DNA from: Cystobasidiopsis lactophilus
Lineage: Eukaryota; Basidiomycota; Agaricostilbomycetes; Agaricostilbales; Chionosphaeraceae
Direction: 5' to 3'
Length of the DNA: 64,000 nt
Assembly (NCBI GenBank): GCA_001599975.1
Contig: BCIO01000004.1
Coordinates: 2,825,328 to 2,889,327, forward strand
The stretch's first letter is position 1. Every line of letters starts with the position of its first letter. The notes beneath the pieces are model-generated. The model made no database searches. It was not told the DNA's origin and was given only the letters and a program-made list of their open reading frames with translations. Below, in pieces: positions 35,161 through 46,591 of the stretch. Position numbers and translations under genes: made by a program.

Positions 35161-35612
35161 TGCATCGTCATTTCGAGTCTCAGTCGACTGGGAGCCTCGG
35201 CAACTTCATTAGGAGAACCAGGAAGAGCAACTGAGAGGAAACCAAGCGACGGGCGAAGCAAAAGCAATTCGGGTTTGACAGCGGCTTCAAGGCATTCTCG
35301 GGAGGAAGGACGGGCGTGCTGGAGTGCGCCTGATGGCTTCGAACCGCCCTGGGACTGATGCTGTTGGCATGAATACTCGAAAGCAAGAAATTGGGCTTAG
35401 AACAGTGCTCGACGTTGAGAAAGAGAGAGGCGAATGGAGCCATTTTTGAGTGGCGCCGGCGGGTTCGCTCGCTTGTGGCATTTCACGCCCAAGAAGCCCG
35501 CGATGGTCTACACGTCGCGTCAAGACTTTTGGAATTGAGAAACGGCGAGCCATATTAAATACATCGACAAAGAAGGATCCCTTGAATATACAATCGTGTA
35601 ACGGAAGACTCT
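35161..35612. other. Intergenic, about 450 bp
   Basis: Between the right array and the bHLH gene stop. It may contain one more highly diverged array unit (weak match). No gene seen. Confidence 0.3.
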
Positions 35613-36431
35613 CTAAGCGTCCACAGCCGTCAAGGCAGGCGAGACCAACGACAGCAGCGTATTCGCCGCGTCAGACTCTTCGGAGATGTTGGAGGAGGAC
35701 GACTGGGGCCCGAAAGCCGGGCTGGAATCGGGCGTGATGATCTTGGAGGTGGCGAGCTCGGCCTGGAGAGCCTCAATGTAGGTGATAGTCCGCTGCAGGA
35801 TCTCCAGCTTGCTGAGAGGTCCAGCTTGTTCCTGTTCGCATCCCGTTCGAACCATGTTCGGCATAGAGTGGGAAGAGAGAGAGAGGGATGGGAAACGAAC
35901 AGCGGGCTCAACTTCGAACTCGTCGTCCGAGTCTTGGTTGCGCTTGGCTTTCTTGCGGGAGCGGGTCAAAGCTGCCTTTTTGGTGGTCGAGGCGGAAGAG
36001 TGAAGTTGGCAAGCCGGCACCAGGTCGGTCAGCTTGGAGAGGCAGTCGTTGATCCGTTCCCGCCTCCTTCTTTCGATGCTGCATTTCCACCCCTAGCATC
36101 AGACAGATATGACGATCGGAATGGGAAGAGGGCAGGACTTGCAGGCTGTGGGAAGTCTTGCGGTTCCTGGCTCCCGCCTTCTTCTTGGCCAAAGCCGGCG
36201 ACGGCTTGACCTCCTCGCTCCCACTCGCCTCGAGCTCAAAAGGCGAAGGCTGCCTGACTTTCCCTTCCTGTGCACCCGAAGCCTTCAGCGCCAAGTCTGA
36301 GGGTGTCACACGAGCACGCGCACAAACAGGTCGTCCGTTTCCGCGCCTTGGTCCGGCAGGTACTCCCTATCGTCGTCGGTGTTCAGCAGGCCCATCAGGG
36401 ACGTCTTGTACTCGCCAAAGGCAGGGAGCAT
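35613..36431 (-). CDS. bHLH transcription factor with an expanded loop
   Basis: Exons 36431-36324, 36267-36143 and 36078-35613 give 232 residues. The basic region and helix 1 read HSLIERRRRERINDCLSKL (about residues 75-95, with the E-box His/Glu/Arg pattern), and helix 2 reads SKLEILQRTITYIEALQAEL. Between them lies an unusually long, basic then acidic loop of some 65 residues. A possible in-frame 69 bp intron (GTTCGT...ACAG) would shorten it by 23 residues. The intron 36079-36142 has a GC donor (GCAAGT) and falls inside the basic region. The 56 bp first intron was chosen for phase and length. Fungal INO/SREBP-like and other bHLH proteins can have long loops; no specific orthologue is claimed. 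Confidence 0.85.
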
Positions 36432-37379
36432 TTGGTTGGTTGAATTCACGCATTGAGCGGCCTCAATAATGTGGCACACGACACACACGTTTTGCTTTTG
36501 GAGAGCGCCCTGCACGTTCACCAAAGCCCCGGTCCTCCCGATTCGACACGTCGCCCTCAGAGGGGACTTGGCACATTCTTGGAGAGCACACAACAATCCG
36601 CAGGGACAAGAGGCGAAGCAGCAAGGCGTGGGATTTAATTTAAGGACGCGTGCGAGCGGTCCAACGTCGAGGCGGTGGCGAAAGGCGGCACACGCAGCGG
36701 AGACTTTGCAAGGTTCACATTCCTGCGCGCTCAAGCTCAAAAGCAGCGGGCTTGAATGGGCGCAAAGGCGAACGGTCGACCGGAGCCAACTCTCTCAGAT
36801 GATGAAGTGGAGCCAAATTGCAACGCGGGACGATTTTGCAGCTTTCTTAATCCTCTGAAATTTCAAGCTTTCTTTTGAGCCTTTATCAGGGAGAAAGAGT
36901 CCTTCTTGACGGCTGGTGTTGTTGCTGTTGGTGGGGGTATCCCTTTTGGTTGTCCCTTTCGAAGAGGAGGGCGAGCGCCACATCTCTTGAGGGAAGGCTT
37001 TGGGTTGGTTGATTGGTTGAGTGGCGTGGTTCTGCTGTGCCTTTCCTTTTTTGAGAAATTGTTGGTTCGTCGTGTCGTCCATCTTCATGTTCCCCCAGAG
37101 AAGCCCCCCTACAACCTTGGACGCCTTCCGCCGTATCCGGAAGCGCCCCTTCCCCCTGACAATGAAAAACACGATTCTACCCTTGAATTGCGTGGACGAC
37201 GACGTTTGAGCGAGAGGAATGAAAACTCTTGGGCGTAGGGTCTTCTAAAAGAAGCGATTTGAGGAGTTGTAAAAAAGCTGCATTAAGAGGCCGAGGAGTA
37301 GTGTGTGGTGAGTAGGAAGAAAGACAAGGCGGAAAAAATGCTGCACTTTATACACTTGAAGAGAGGTGGTTCGCTTGAT
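36432..37379. other. Intergenic, about 950 bp
   Basis: Lies between the bHLH start and the GDS1-type stop, both on the minus strand, so it holds the bHLH promoter and the 3' end of the neighbour. Open frames here show no family signal. Confidence 0.4.
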
Positions 37380-40351
37380 CTATTTGCGAGAGCGGGTCGA
37401 CATGCGTCGGGTCCGCGGCGGGTTGGCAGCAGCAGCGACCGATCGGGTCTCGACGGGCTGGCGCTCTTCCTTGGTTGCCTTGGCGCGAGTGCGGGCTGCA
37501 GGTGGGGGTGTGCCCATCGACTTGACTTGGAGGACTTGAGAGGGTGCTGCCTTGGGTGCGGCGGCGATTTGCTCCATCGGCTCCACCTCGTCGACGTCCA
37601 TGGCGTCCGATGCGGACAGATCCGACGCCTTGATGGTGTCCTGCGAGTCGGCCTCGCGAAGCAAAGCCGCCGGCGCCACCTCCTCCGCCTCGATCATCTC
37701 CATGCTCAGCTCGCCGAACGGCAATCGCTCGTCCACGTCGGTAGGCGGCCTCCAGTCCATCGCTGGCGCCTCGGTGAAGCCAAAGACCTGTGGGCCAAAG
37801 GGTGTGGGCGGCTCGTTGTGAGAGGACGAGAAGATGTGGCTGAACAGGCAGGGCGACTCCTTCGAGGCCGAAGAGGGCGAGGGCTGCTCCCAGCGCAAGA
37901 GGTCGAGCTCGGTGATGTCGACGGCGTGGACCGACTGCTGGTCGTACATGTCGTCCTCATAGTCCGGGTAGTACTCTTCATCGTCCAAGATGCCCTGCGG
38001 CGAGGCGGAGCCCATCTCCTCGATGAACGGCTCCGACTTGATGACCAGATCGGCGTCAAACGAGTCGGCGTCCGATGCGGGCGTCCCTGCTCGAGAAAGC
38101 GAGGGCGAGGCAAAGGGAGAAGCGGGGGAGAAAGAGCGGTGGGAGAAGACCGAGGCGGCGCGGCTGTTGTCATCCTCCTCGGTGATGAACGCGGTTGGGT
38201 CCAAAGTGGGGTCAGCGAGGGCTGGCGCAAAGCCGACCGTCCTGGCGGCCGATTCCAATGGCAGCACTGGCAGATCGGGCGCGGGCGAGGTGAGGCTCTC
38301 AGCCGGCTCTGCGGATGACGTTGGCGACGCTGGCAGTTGGTCGTAGTCGCCTGTTAAAAAGCAATGTCAGAACACCTGAGGCGAACAGACGAAGGAGCAC
38401 AAAGCCGACTCACCCGCCAAAGTGGAGTCTTGGCCATTCTCGTTGAGGCCCGCCAAAACCTGCTCTCCCGCTCCCACACCTGACTGGTGATTCCTTGCCG
38501 CTGCTTCGTAAAGACCCGGCGCATCCTCTTTGACCGAACCACCCCAGCTTCGAGGCGTAGTGGCCGGCGTGTCAATGTCGACATCTGGCAGGCTGGCCGA
38601 ATCGGCGAAGCCAAACACGCGCTTGCCGAACGCAAAGTCGAAGTCAAAGTCAAAATCGGGACGCAGCATGGCCTCGTGGAAGTCGTCCGGCTCCTCGTCC
38701 GAGTAGTAGTCGGTGGCCGACTTGCGCCCCAGATCCGGTCGGCGCTGGGCCAGCGTGGCCATCAGCGACGCTGGGCGGCTGCTGCTGGCATCGAGCTCCA
38801 TCTCCTCCTCCATCATTCGCTCCCGTGGCAGGTCAGAGCTGGCGACCGAGGTGCCAGCGCTGTGCCCGCCGTTGGACCTGAAGGCGGACCAGAGGGTGGT
38901 CGAGGCGCGAGGGGTGACCGTCTCGTCGACGTCCAGCTGGTCTCGGGAGATGGTGTGGAGCGAGAGGGCGGAGGGAACAAGGGACAGAAGGGAGCCCTCG
39001 GATTTTGAGCGCTTCTTGAACCGGCGGCGCTCGGTCTGCATCGTCTCAATGTCGGACGTGTCGAGCTCGTCGTCGGTATCCACCTGCGACAAGACGGGGC
39101 CCATGTGGGAGGGGAAGGAAGAGGAGAGGGGCGCATCATCGGCAAGAGAGGCGGTGGGATTCGGGTCATTCAGCCGGATTTTGACAATGTTGCGGCGTGG
39201 AGGGAGGAGGGCGTGAGAAGCGGCGTCGGGTTGGTACGGCGCGGCCGAGGTGGAAGCCTCAGCTGGGGACTCTGGCAAGACTGGGAGACCGGGTCGAGGG
39301 ATGGCGGCGTGCCAGTTGGCGTCGCCACCGGCGATGCTGGACACCTTTCGCTTTCGCTTGCCCCGACCCAGCGTCAAATCGTCCTCCGGGCTGCCGGACC
39401 GCCGCGCGTCTGTGGGCGAGTAGGCTGAAGGGGTGGTGGACAGTGCGGGCGCGCGGAAAGCCGTGAGGTCCGTGGTCGCTGGCATGGAGGCTCGCCTTGG
39501 CGCTGCCGGTTGCTTGACCTTTGGCGGGGGCGCGTTGCAGGCCAAGTTGGGGTCTCGCTCGCCGAACGGGGATGGGATGCCTGTTGTAAAACAAAGGTGG
39601 CGTTAAGTCAGAACCCGTCGTCAAGAAGACCGAGAGCACGGGACCTCGACGGTCCCTGAAAGAAACGAACCTGTGCCTTCTGTGGACAGATACCAAAGGA
39701 CGCCTCTCTTTACTGCTGGTTTCGCCTCTGGTTCGATGCCAATGGCAGCTTGGTCGATGGGCGGGCCGTTGAGCTCGTAGGAGGCGAAGAGCGGCGGCGC
39801 CAAGCCCGGCCTGGCCGGTCTTCCGTTCGAGGCGTTGCCCGTGAACCCCCGGCGCTGGAGGTGCTTGCGGATGACGGTGGAGACGATGGCAAAGGGCTGG
39901 GTGCCGCTGTATTGGTGTTGCGCAAAAACGCGCAATGAGTTACGAGAAAACTTTAAAACCTAAAAAAACACGCAACGCACCCATAGGTCCAGCCGCCGTA
40001 GGACATGATCTCTGCGATCTCCTTCGGGCACAGGGCCCTGTTGGAGACGGCGACGAGGGCGCGACAGCAGAGCATGAGCACATTGTCCTCGAGGTCGTCC
40101 AGCTCCATGCGGGCCTCTTGCTCTGGGGTTGGGAAGTCGATCTTGGGCAGGAGGGCGATGGCCGGGTTGTAGGCGGGCTGCCTGAACTCTGGGAGAGGTG
40201 CTGAGGCAGCTGGCGGCGGTGGAGGGAGCTGCTGCGGCGGTGGCGGCGCCGGGTGAGCGGCGGCGGACTGCCGAGTCTCCCTGGGTGGCGACACCACCGA
40301 GGGCTTCCTCGGCCTTTGCTTGGCCTGCGCCTCCATGCTGGTCTCTTGCAT
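37380..40351 (-). CDS. GDS1-type winged-helix protein, 914 aa
   Basis: Exons 40351-39981, 39906-39671, 39580-38414 and 38350-37380. The N-terminus is Pro-rich. The GDS1 winged-helix domain starts at LDDLEDNVLMLCCRALVAV, continues NRALCPKEIAEIMSYGGWTYG, crosses intron 1 to PFAIVSTVIRKHLQRRG and ends with RGVLWYLSTEGTG. The remaining roughly 700 residues are low-complexity and acidic, with a basic GRGKRKRKV segment, FDFDFDF and DEEYYPDYEDD runs, and a basic C-terminus (RRMSTRSRK) that may be a nuclear signal. Yeast Gds1 is linked to nuclear/mitochondrial growth control, but the molecular role of basidiomycete members is not established. A nuclear DNA-binding role is inferred from the fold. The 5' frame is open upstream without an ATG. 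Confidence 0.85.
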
Positions 40352-41780
40352 GAACTGGGGGCGTATCAAAGCGGCAAAGGCTGGGTCAAGTCCAAAGACC
40401 TGATGTCAGCCCTAAATGCGGCGCAACACGTCGATAAGGTGTGATTGGTGCGAGTCGGCGGTTGCTGGTGGGTGGCGCCAGGCCTGTGGTGTAGATGTCG
40501 TCGTAGTGGAAGCAGGGGCGCGGGAGGAACGCCGGCGACCTGCCCGTGGTTGTTGACAGGAGACGAGCGAATCCTTAGGCTGCTTTTCAGAGACTCAGGG
40601 AAAAAAAAATTGAAGAGGAAGATCGCGGCGGCGCACCTGTGGTGTCCCAAGCGTTACGTCCGTAAATCGCGTCCTCGGAGCAATGGGCAGCAACGAGCTG
40701 AGCGCGTAAGTCGAGGCTAGATCACCAAGGTTCAAAGGCAAAAGCGACGAGAAGGCCGTTGAAGGACAAGGAGCTGTCGCCCAACAATCTCTCCTGCAAC
40801 GCCTCTGCGGAGTAACACGTGGCGCTGCGAAGGTAAACGCTCGAGAAATGACGCTGGGTCGAGGAGGCCAGGCGCAAAGCTCCTATACTCGACGGTCGAG
40901 GGCGTGAGAGAAGCTGTTGACGGACAAGGAGCAGGTTTCGTCGAGAAGGCGGAAGTTGTGTGACCTCTGAGTTCTTCTTCAACTGCCGTTCAATCGTCAG
41001 AGGACCGCGGAATGTTTTGACGCAGGCGGCCAAGATTGGCGTCGCTCGCTCTTCCTCCTGCAACGGTGGCCTGCTGCAACTCCTCTCCTTTTGCGAAGCC
41101 GAGCGCGGAATGAAATGACGCCCAATGACTGAAAGCCTGGGCTCTTGGCTCGTTTTCGATTGCCATTTGATAGCAGGCGCGGCGGGACGCGTTCTTGGCT
41201 GCTCGTTCCTGCTGCCAGCAAAGCTGCTCTATGTAGGGGCCTCAGAGGACTCTGGCATCGACGCGATAGTGATACAGAAGCAAGCGAACGCGGTCATCTG
41301 CGCACAGCGTCTCAGGCGGTCCTCGGGGGGACCACTTCTTGCGTTCGACCCACGTCCTTGTCTTGCCCCCTCTCACCTTCTTTCCCCTATGGATCTGGCC
41401 ACCTGCCTATAATACGACATGCGTGGGAACAGCTTCCAGAACCTGCGGCGCCCACATCGGTGCAGATGCCGAATAAAGCTTATTCGTCTTGTTTTGCCCG
41501 AAAGAGGATGAGCACAAACTCTCTCTGCGCTCCACCCGCCCTTGTGCGTATGGATCAAAGGTCGCAGTAGCACCTCTTCTGCCATGCCAGCAAGGGGCCC
41601 ACTACTTTAGAAGCTGGGAGGAGGAGAAGAGGGTTTCAGCGTGGCTGCCTTGGTCGTTCCTTGCGTGCGGTTTCAGGGAGAGACACGGCCGACAAGTAGT
41701 GCTGGCTGGCGACAAACACACCGCGCCAAACTTCAAGCGATTCAGCTTCTTCTTGCAACAACATCGAACAGACGGGAGAC
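40352..41780. other. Intergenic, about 1.4 kb, divergent promoter region
   Basis: Between the divergent starts of the GDS1-type gene and the first multi-pass membrane gene. Several short frames occur, none with support. Stretches around 40780-40870 and 41050-41130 look weakly alike (shared TCCTGCAAC and GAAATGACGC words), perhaps an old local duplication. Confidence 0.35.
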
Positions 41781-43334
41781 ATGGCGCCGCTGGGCTCGGG
41801 CGCTGGCAACTTGCTCGTGCCAATTCCACACCACCCTCAAGCCATCATCGCCGTCCTCACCATCTGCGGCCTCTTTTGGGTCCTCAGCTTCTTGGCCTCG
41901 CTCCGGACAGCGTATATCAAATGCACATCACCAGAGGCCTGGTGGGTCGACCGGGAGGAGACCAATCTGGGCAAATTCATCAAGTGCGTTTTTGTCTTGT
42001 TTATCGTCTTCTTTTCGAAAATGACGAACGGCCTACAGGCTCAATGTCGCCATTATCTGGCCCATCACTCAGATTCCCTTGGCTGTGGCCATGGGTTTTG
42101 CAATCGCCGCCGCCTGGCAGGAGACGTACTACGTCGACCCCAGCCCGGCCTTCGTCTTTCGAAGTATGTCGTATCAGCTATCGCAGTTCATTATAGAGCT
42201 TACATTGACAATCAGGCCTCTTTTTCCCTGTCGTGCTCGGTATTCTTTTGATCCAGTGCTACGGTGCCGTTCGTTGCTTTGAGCCCACGAAGTCGGCTTT
42301 TTTTCGGGACTCAAGGCTTCCTGAACAGATCGTCGGCATTCTGGTCACGTACTCTCGGACCACCCACCACAAAATGCTTTGGGTCGGGCCAACCATCTTG
42401 GGCGTCGCCCTGGCCATCTTCTTAGGAATGGAAGCGCTGCTCATATCCGCCATCTGCTTTGGGGCCGTCACCGCAAGCAACACACAAGCCTCATTTGCCG
42501 CCTTTCACGATGCCATGAAGCTAGGCTTGCCGACAGCTGACCTAGCCGCAGCCGCTCTGGACGCCTTTGCCATCTATCACACCAGCCTGCAGGTCTGGAC
42601 CCTGCTAATCATGGTGTGCTTCTTCGTCGTCGGCATCCTTTTTGTGCCCGTCACCTGCGTGCGCGTGATGCGAACGAAACGCCAAATCAAGGCGCTCCGC
42701 CGCTCGCTCAAAGCCATTCGCGCCATCCCCGACGGTGATTCGCAATCGCCACCGAACTCTCCTACACCCTCTGTGTCTTCGAGTCTCGAACGGCGGCGCA
42801 AATCGAGCTGGTCGCGCTGGGAAATCGACGGGGAAGCAGTCGTCGCCGACCCATCGCTGGCGACGAGCCGCTTAAAAGCCCTGTGCACCCATCTGTCCGT
42901 CCTTCTTCTGTTGCGCATGCTATTCGTTGCTGAAAAGTCCAGCAGTATGTGGACGACAGGTCTAATCGGAGGCTACACCCTCCTCCAAACGATCATCAGT
43001 CTCGCTAGCTATCTCAGTAAGCTAGTGATTCCAAAGCCCACAAGCGTCCTGCTCAATTATAACTCTTACAGCGACAATCGATCAACCGACGACCAACGAC
43101 TACATTATTAGTGTGACCATGCAGCTAATATCCATGTGCGTTTGCGACCCTCGAGACATCTTTCCAGCGCTCACCCTCATACACAGAGTCGTGACCACGA
43201 TCTTCATCTGCCCGGTCGACATCACCTACACGCTATCCATCGGGCTCTATCGGCGGCAGAGCATGGCCCAGCAGCCAAAGGCCATTTTCGCTTCGCCGCC
43301 ACCGCCAGTCTTTCATATCACTATCGACAAGTAA
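41781..43334 (+). CDS. Multi-pass membrane protein, tandem paralogue 1
   Basis: Predicted 409 residues from seven exons: 41781-41983, 42039-42163, 42216-42268, 42329-42894, 42946-43016, 43072-43135 and 43187-43334. About seven hydrophobic helices are visible: IIAVLTICGLFWVLSFLA, the segment after NVAIIWPITQ, LFFPVVLGILLIQCYG, ILGVALAIFLGMEALLIS, TLLIMVCFFVVGILFVP, TGLIGGYTLLQTIISLA and VVTTIFICPVDITYTLS. A basic Ser-rich cytosolic loop follows helix 5. The seven-helix outline could suggest a receptor, but I see no GPCR motif. The fifth intron position was fixed by comparison with the second copy. The family is unrecognised. Confidence 0.75.
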
Positions 43335-43843
43335 TGGGTCCAATGATGTTAGCATAGTTTGTATTTTGCATATAATAGTACGCGACCACCACTTTGGTAC
43401 TACTTTGGTCTTAGAAAAGGCGCTGTCCGCCGGCCGCGTCGCCTCTGTGCCACGAACCGCCACTTTTGTGAACCGCTTGTGGCTCGTGTTTAACCATACC
43501 TTGCGCACTTTGGCCCTCCTACTACTACTGTATCCTCTTCCGGCAAGGAGCAACCACAGGCAACCACGGGGGTGGCTCCGGTCGATCCTGGCCTAACTTT
43601 ATAAACCTTGGTCGAAATTTTGCCTTTGCCATCCCAGAATGGAAGTTGAATGCTCCCTTGTGTCCTCTTGTGTCTGCCAATGGTGTATTGTGTCGACCAC
43701 AGTAGCATAGAACAACAGTCGATACGTCGCTCGCAGTTGCGTGCAGAAGGGTGCCCGGTTGTGCGGTGCGCGCCAACAGAAAAGGGTCTTCCACCGCCAG
43801 CTTCCGCATCGCCCCAACGACTGCTAGCTCCTACACGCTCACG
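43335..43843. other. Intergenic, about 510 bp
   Basis: Between the two membrane paralogues; presumably the promoter of the second. No other structure recognised. Confidence 0.35.
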
Positions 43844-45389
43844 ATGTCAGGGGTCTTGGGCCAATTTGTCGTATTCCCCACCCACCCGACTGTCTACATC
43901 TCGATTCTCGGCATATGCGCCTTCTTCTGGGCCGTCTCTTTCGTGGCTTCGGTCGCAACAATCTATCTCAAAAGCAAGCGGTCAAACTTCTGGTTCATCA
44001 GCCGAGAGGAGACCAACTTGGGCACCTTCACCAAGTAGACTTCCCGCCTCTGATTGTTGTGGGATGCCAGGCTCAATAGGTCCTCGCTCAGAGTGAACGT
44101 CTTCAATCTATGGCCAATCACACAAGTGGGTTCAGCTTGATCTATGATCACCCGGGTCCTTGTGAAACCTTGGACTTTAGCTACCCTTGTGCATAGCGAT
44201 GGGTTTCGCCTTGGGGACCGAAATTCTCGAGTTCCACACGATCAACCCCTTCCCGGCTTTCGTCTTCCGGGAATTATTTCGTCCATTGATTCTGTGTATT
44301 CTGTTCTACCACCTTTACTCTAGCGTAAGTGTTCGCTCGTCACCGTGCCCAAATTTGTGTGACTCTAGGGTCCAGGTGGTTGGGTTGCTAATCACTTTTT
44401 CGCGCCACTCTGGGCTAAGAGCAAAATGGATTGGTCCGGCAACGCTATACTTGGGGATTTTTTTGGCCATCAGTCTCCAAGTCGTGCTGATCACCATGAT
44501 GGCCCTCGCAAGTGAAGCCGCTCGGCGCACGCAAGTGACGTTCGCTGGGATAGCAGCAACTCCTCAACCAGATCCCCAAACCATCAACGCCGCACTGTTG
44601 ACCTTGCTGGGTTTGAAAAAGGCGTCGAAGCGATGGCAGCTCACCCTTCTGGTGCTCTATGGCGGGCTCGGCGCCGTTTTCGTCCCGGTCACGATAATTC
44701 GCCTGCTCCGCACCAGGGCCCAGATCAAACAGCTCAATGCGTCCCTCAGCGCCATGGAGACCCTGCCTGCGGCCGATGGCGCGGGGACGACTTCCCTACT
44801 TGTGCCGGCGGTCAACAAGGAAAGCAGCCGGATGCCGACCAGCAGGAACAGCTGGAACTTCCATGAAGATGATGTGAACGACGAAGACCCGGTAGCATTG
44901 ACTCTTCGGCTGAAATCTCTGTGCACGTATCTGTAAGTTCTGCCACGGCCTCTGCACCTCTACAGAACACATTGCTTAGGTCGCCCTAGGATGGTCGCCT
45001 CGGCCTTAGTGGGAGGCTACACGGCATCTGAGATGGCTACACTGGCGATCGCCTTGGCTGGTCCGTTGTTGCGTCGCGCTCAAGTTCCCTTCATGCATAC
45101 TGACCGGACCACTTTAGCGCAGGACCACCCGAATCTGGCGCAGAGCCAGTATACTATTGCAACCATCCTTCAATTCGTTTCGCTGTAAGTGTGTGCCGCA
45201 CCACCTTGGGAGATTTTCAAGCTCACGAGGTCTCGCGGTAGTCTTGCCACCACAGTCTTCATTTGCCCCGTCGATTTAATGTATACCTGGTCTGCCAGTA
45301 TACAAAGCCAGCCCAGACGCCTCCCAGCATCGAGCGCTGAGCACAGCCGGCAGCCCAGCTTTCAGATAGCTCTTGAGCCAAAGGTTTGA
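43844..45389 (+). CDS. Multi-pass membrane protein, tandem paralogue 2
   Basis: Predicted 403 residues from seven exons: 43844-44034, 44092-44125, 44181-44324, 44376-44932, 44990-45060, 45118-45184 and 45242-45389. It aligns end to end with paralogue 1. Shared motifs include REETNLG, NLWPITQ (NVAIIWPITQ in copy 1), PAFVFR, FVPVT, LVGGY/LIGGY and FICPVD. Exons 5 and 7 have identical lengths in both genes (71 and 148 nt). Introns differ at the second helix: copy 2 has an extra intron after PITQ, copy 1 has one after FVFR. This shows tandem duplication followed by intron gain or loss. Function unknown; a membrane location is the only safe statement. Confidence 0.75.
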
Positions 45390-45614
45390 AGAGTCGATGA
45401 TGCGGTGGAAAGACTGGGTCAGCTACCCGAAGCTGCGTTAGACCTCAATCAGTGCCAATTGTCCATCATTGTAGAAATATTTGAGGAAACGGGCGAGGCC
45501 ACCTTCCACTGGCAGTCCCGCAGCGACCTTTAACCTCCCTTTCTCTGCCACCCGCTCGCAACAGCTGGCATTTCGGAGACTGCCGCGTCGCCTCCGCTAT
45601 GCCACTTGACAGCA

Positions 45615-46500
45615 ATGCCAAAAGGACGACGCCGACATGTGGTGGAGGAGGAGAGCGTTGCCAGCATCGAGCGGCGCATTGAAGAGCGGCGAAGGTCCGT
45701 TGAGCCGTGGCTGCCTGTTTTTACAGGTGATTGGGTTGTCTGCTGTATCACCAGTCGACAGCCAACTTATTTCGCCGTCCAGAGCAATGGCATTCAATCC
45801 AAGAGGCGGCCTTCCGGCCTCAGCGCATCGTCTGCCTTGGACTTGGACCCTTTGACAGCCCGACGGCGTGGCAGCCAAAGCTCCAGCTCATCGCGCTTCT
45901 GCATTTCATGGAACTATCGAATGTTCGTTATGCATTGAATGCAGGTCGACTTTAGAGCCTAAAAGTGCAGCAGGTCTTGCCCCAAGATGTAGTTTGCTTC
46001 GACCCCGTCTTTTCGCCCTTGGCGCTTGAATATCTGGCCTCAAAGGGCATCACCAAGACACTTTCTCATGACGACTCTTCAAAATTCTCAGTCCACGGGC
46101 CAACCTTGTTCTACATGCCGCATGCGCCGCGGTCGCTCTATGAACAGGTTCTGGCCTCGAATCAGAACTCAATGCAACATCTTCTTGTACTGGGTAACTC
46201 TTTCATGAGCTACGACGAGTCAGTTTCTCCTACCGCCATCTTTCTCTATGCTTAACGTGTTGCAATGCAGTGAAGTCAATGTCGAAAAGCGGGCGCAAAT
46301 ACCTTGCATCCTGAGCGCAGGTGAGTCCGCCTGCGGCAATACGAAGCCTGTCTCACCTTGATGCTTCAGTCAAAACGGCTACGGAGATAGCGATGCGGAA
46401 ACCCGCAGAATTCGAGGAGCCTTTTTTGACCCTGGCTTTCCATTGGTGGCCAGACCAAACGTCTCAAGTGGCAGGGGCAAAACCAAAATCAAATGAATGA
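45615..46500 (+). CDS. SRR1-like domain protein
   Basis: Predicted 226 residues. Exons: 45615-45698, 45755-45922, 45971-46218, 46271-46320 and 46370-46500. The SRR1 domain is clear: RIVCLGLGPFDSPTAWQPKL, QLIALLHFM, DVVCFDPVFSPLALEYL, DDSSKFSVHGPTLFYMPHAP and LLVLGNSFMSYDE. The N-terminus is a basic KGRRRHV stretch and a charged helix, as in other members. The first intron is chosen by phase and size (56 bp); a shorter alternative is possible. Plant SRR1 acts in circadian and light responses and yeast Ber1 in microtubule and haem-linked phenotypes; the biochemical activity is not established. It is convergent with the first MFS gene, with 91 bp between stops. Confidence 0.85.
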
Positions 46501-46591
46501 TAAGATCGGCTTTCATTCAACCCAAGTGAAGCATAATGCTGGGTATTAGGGATGGAGGGAATCAGGGCATAGAGCGCTACTATCTGCCACT

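Noticed and set aside
37305-38318. 337-codon plus-strand open frame
   Set aside because: It is antisense to the last exon of the GDS1-type gene; the composition (Arg/Gly/Leu-rich, no domain) is what the complement of an acidic, Ser-rich frame gives.
45699-45760. Very short (28-35 bp) introns in the SRR1-like gene
   Set aside because: A 56 bp intron at 45699-45754 gives the same frame and fits the size range of the window.
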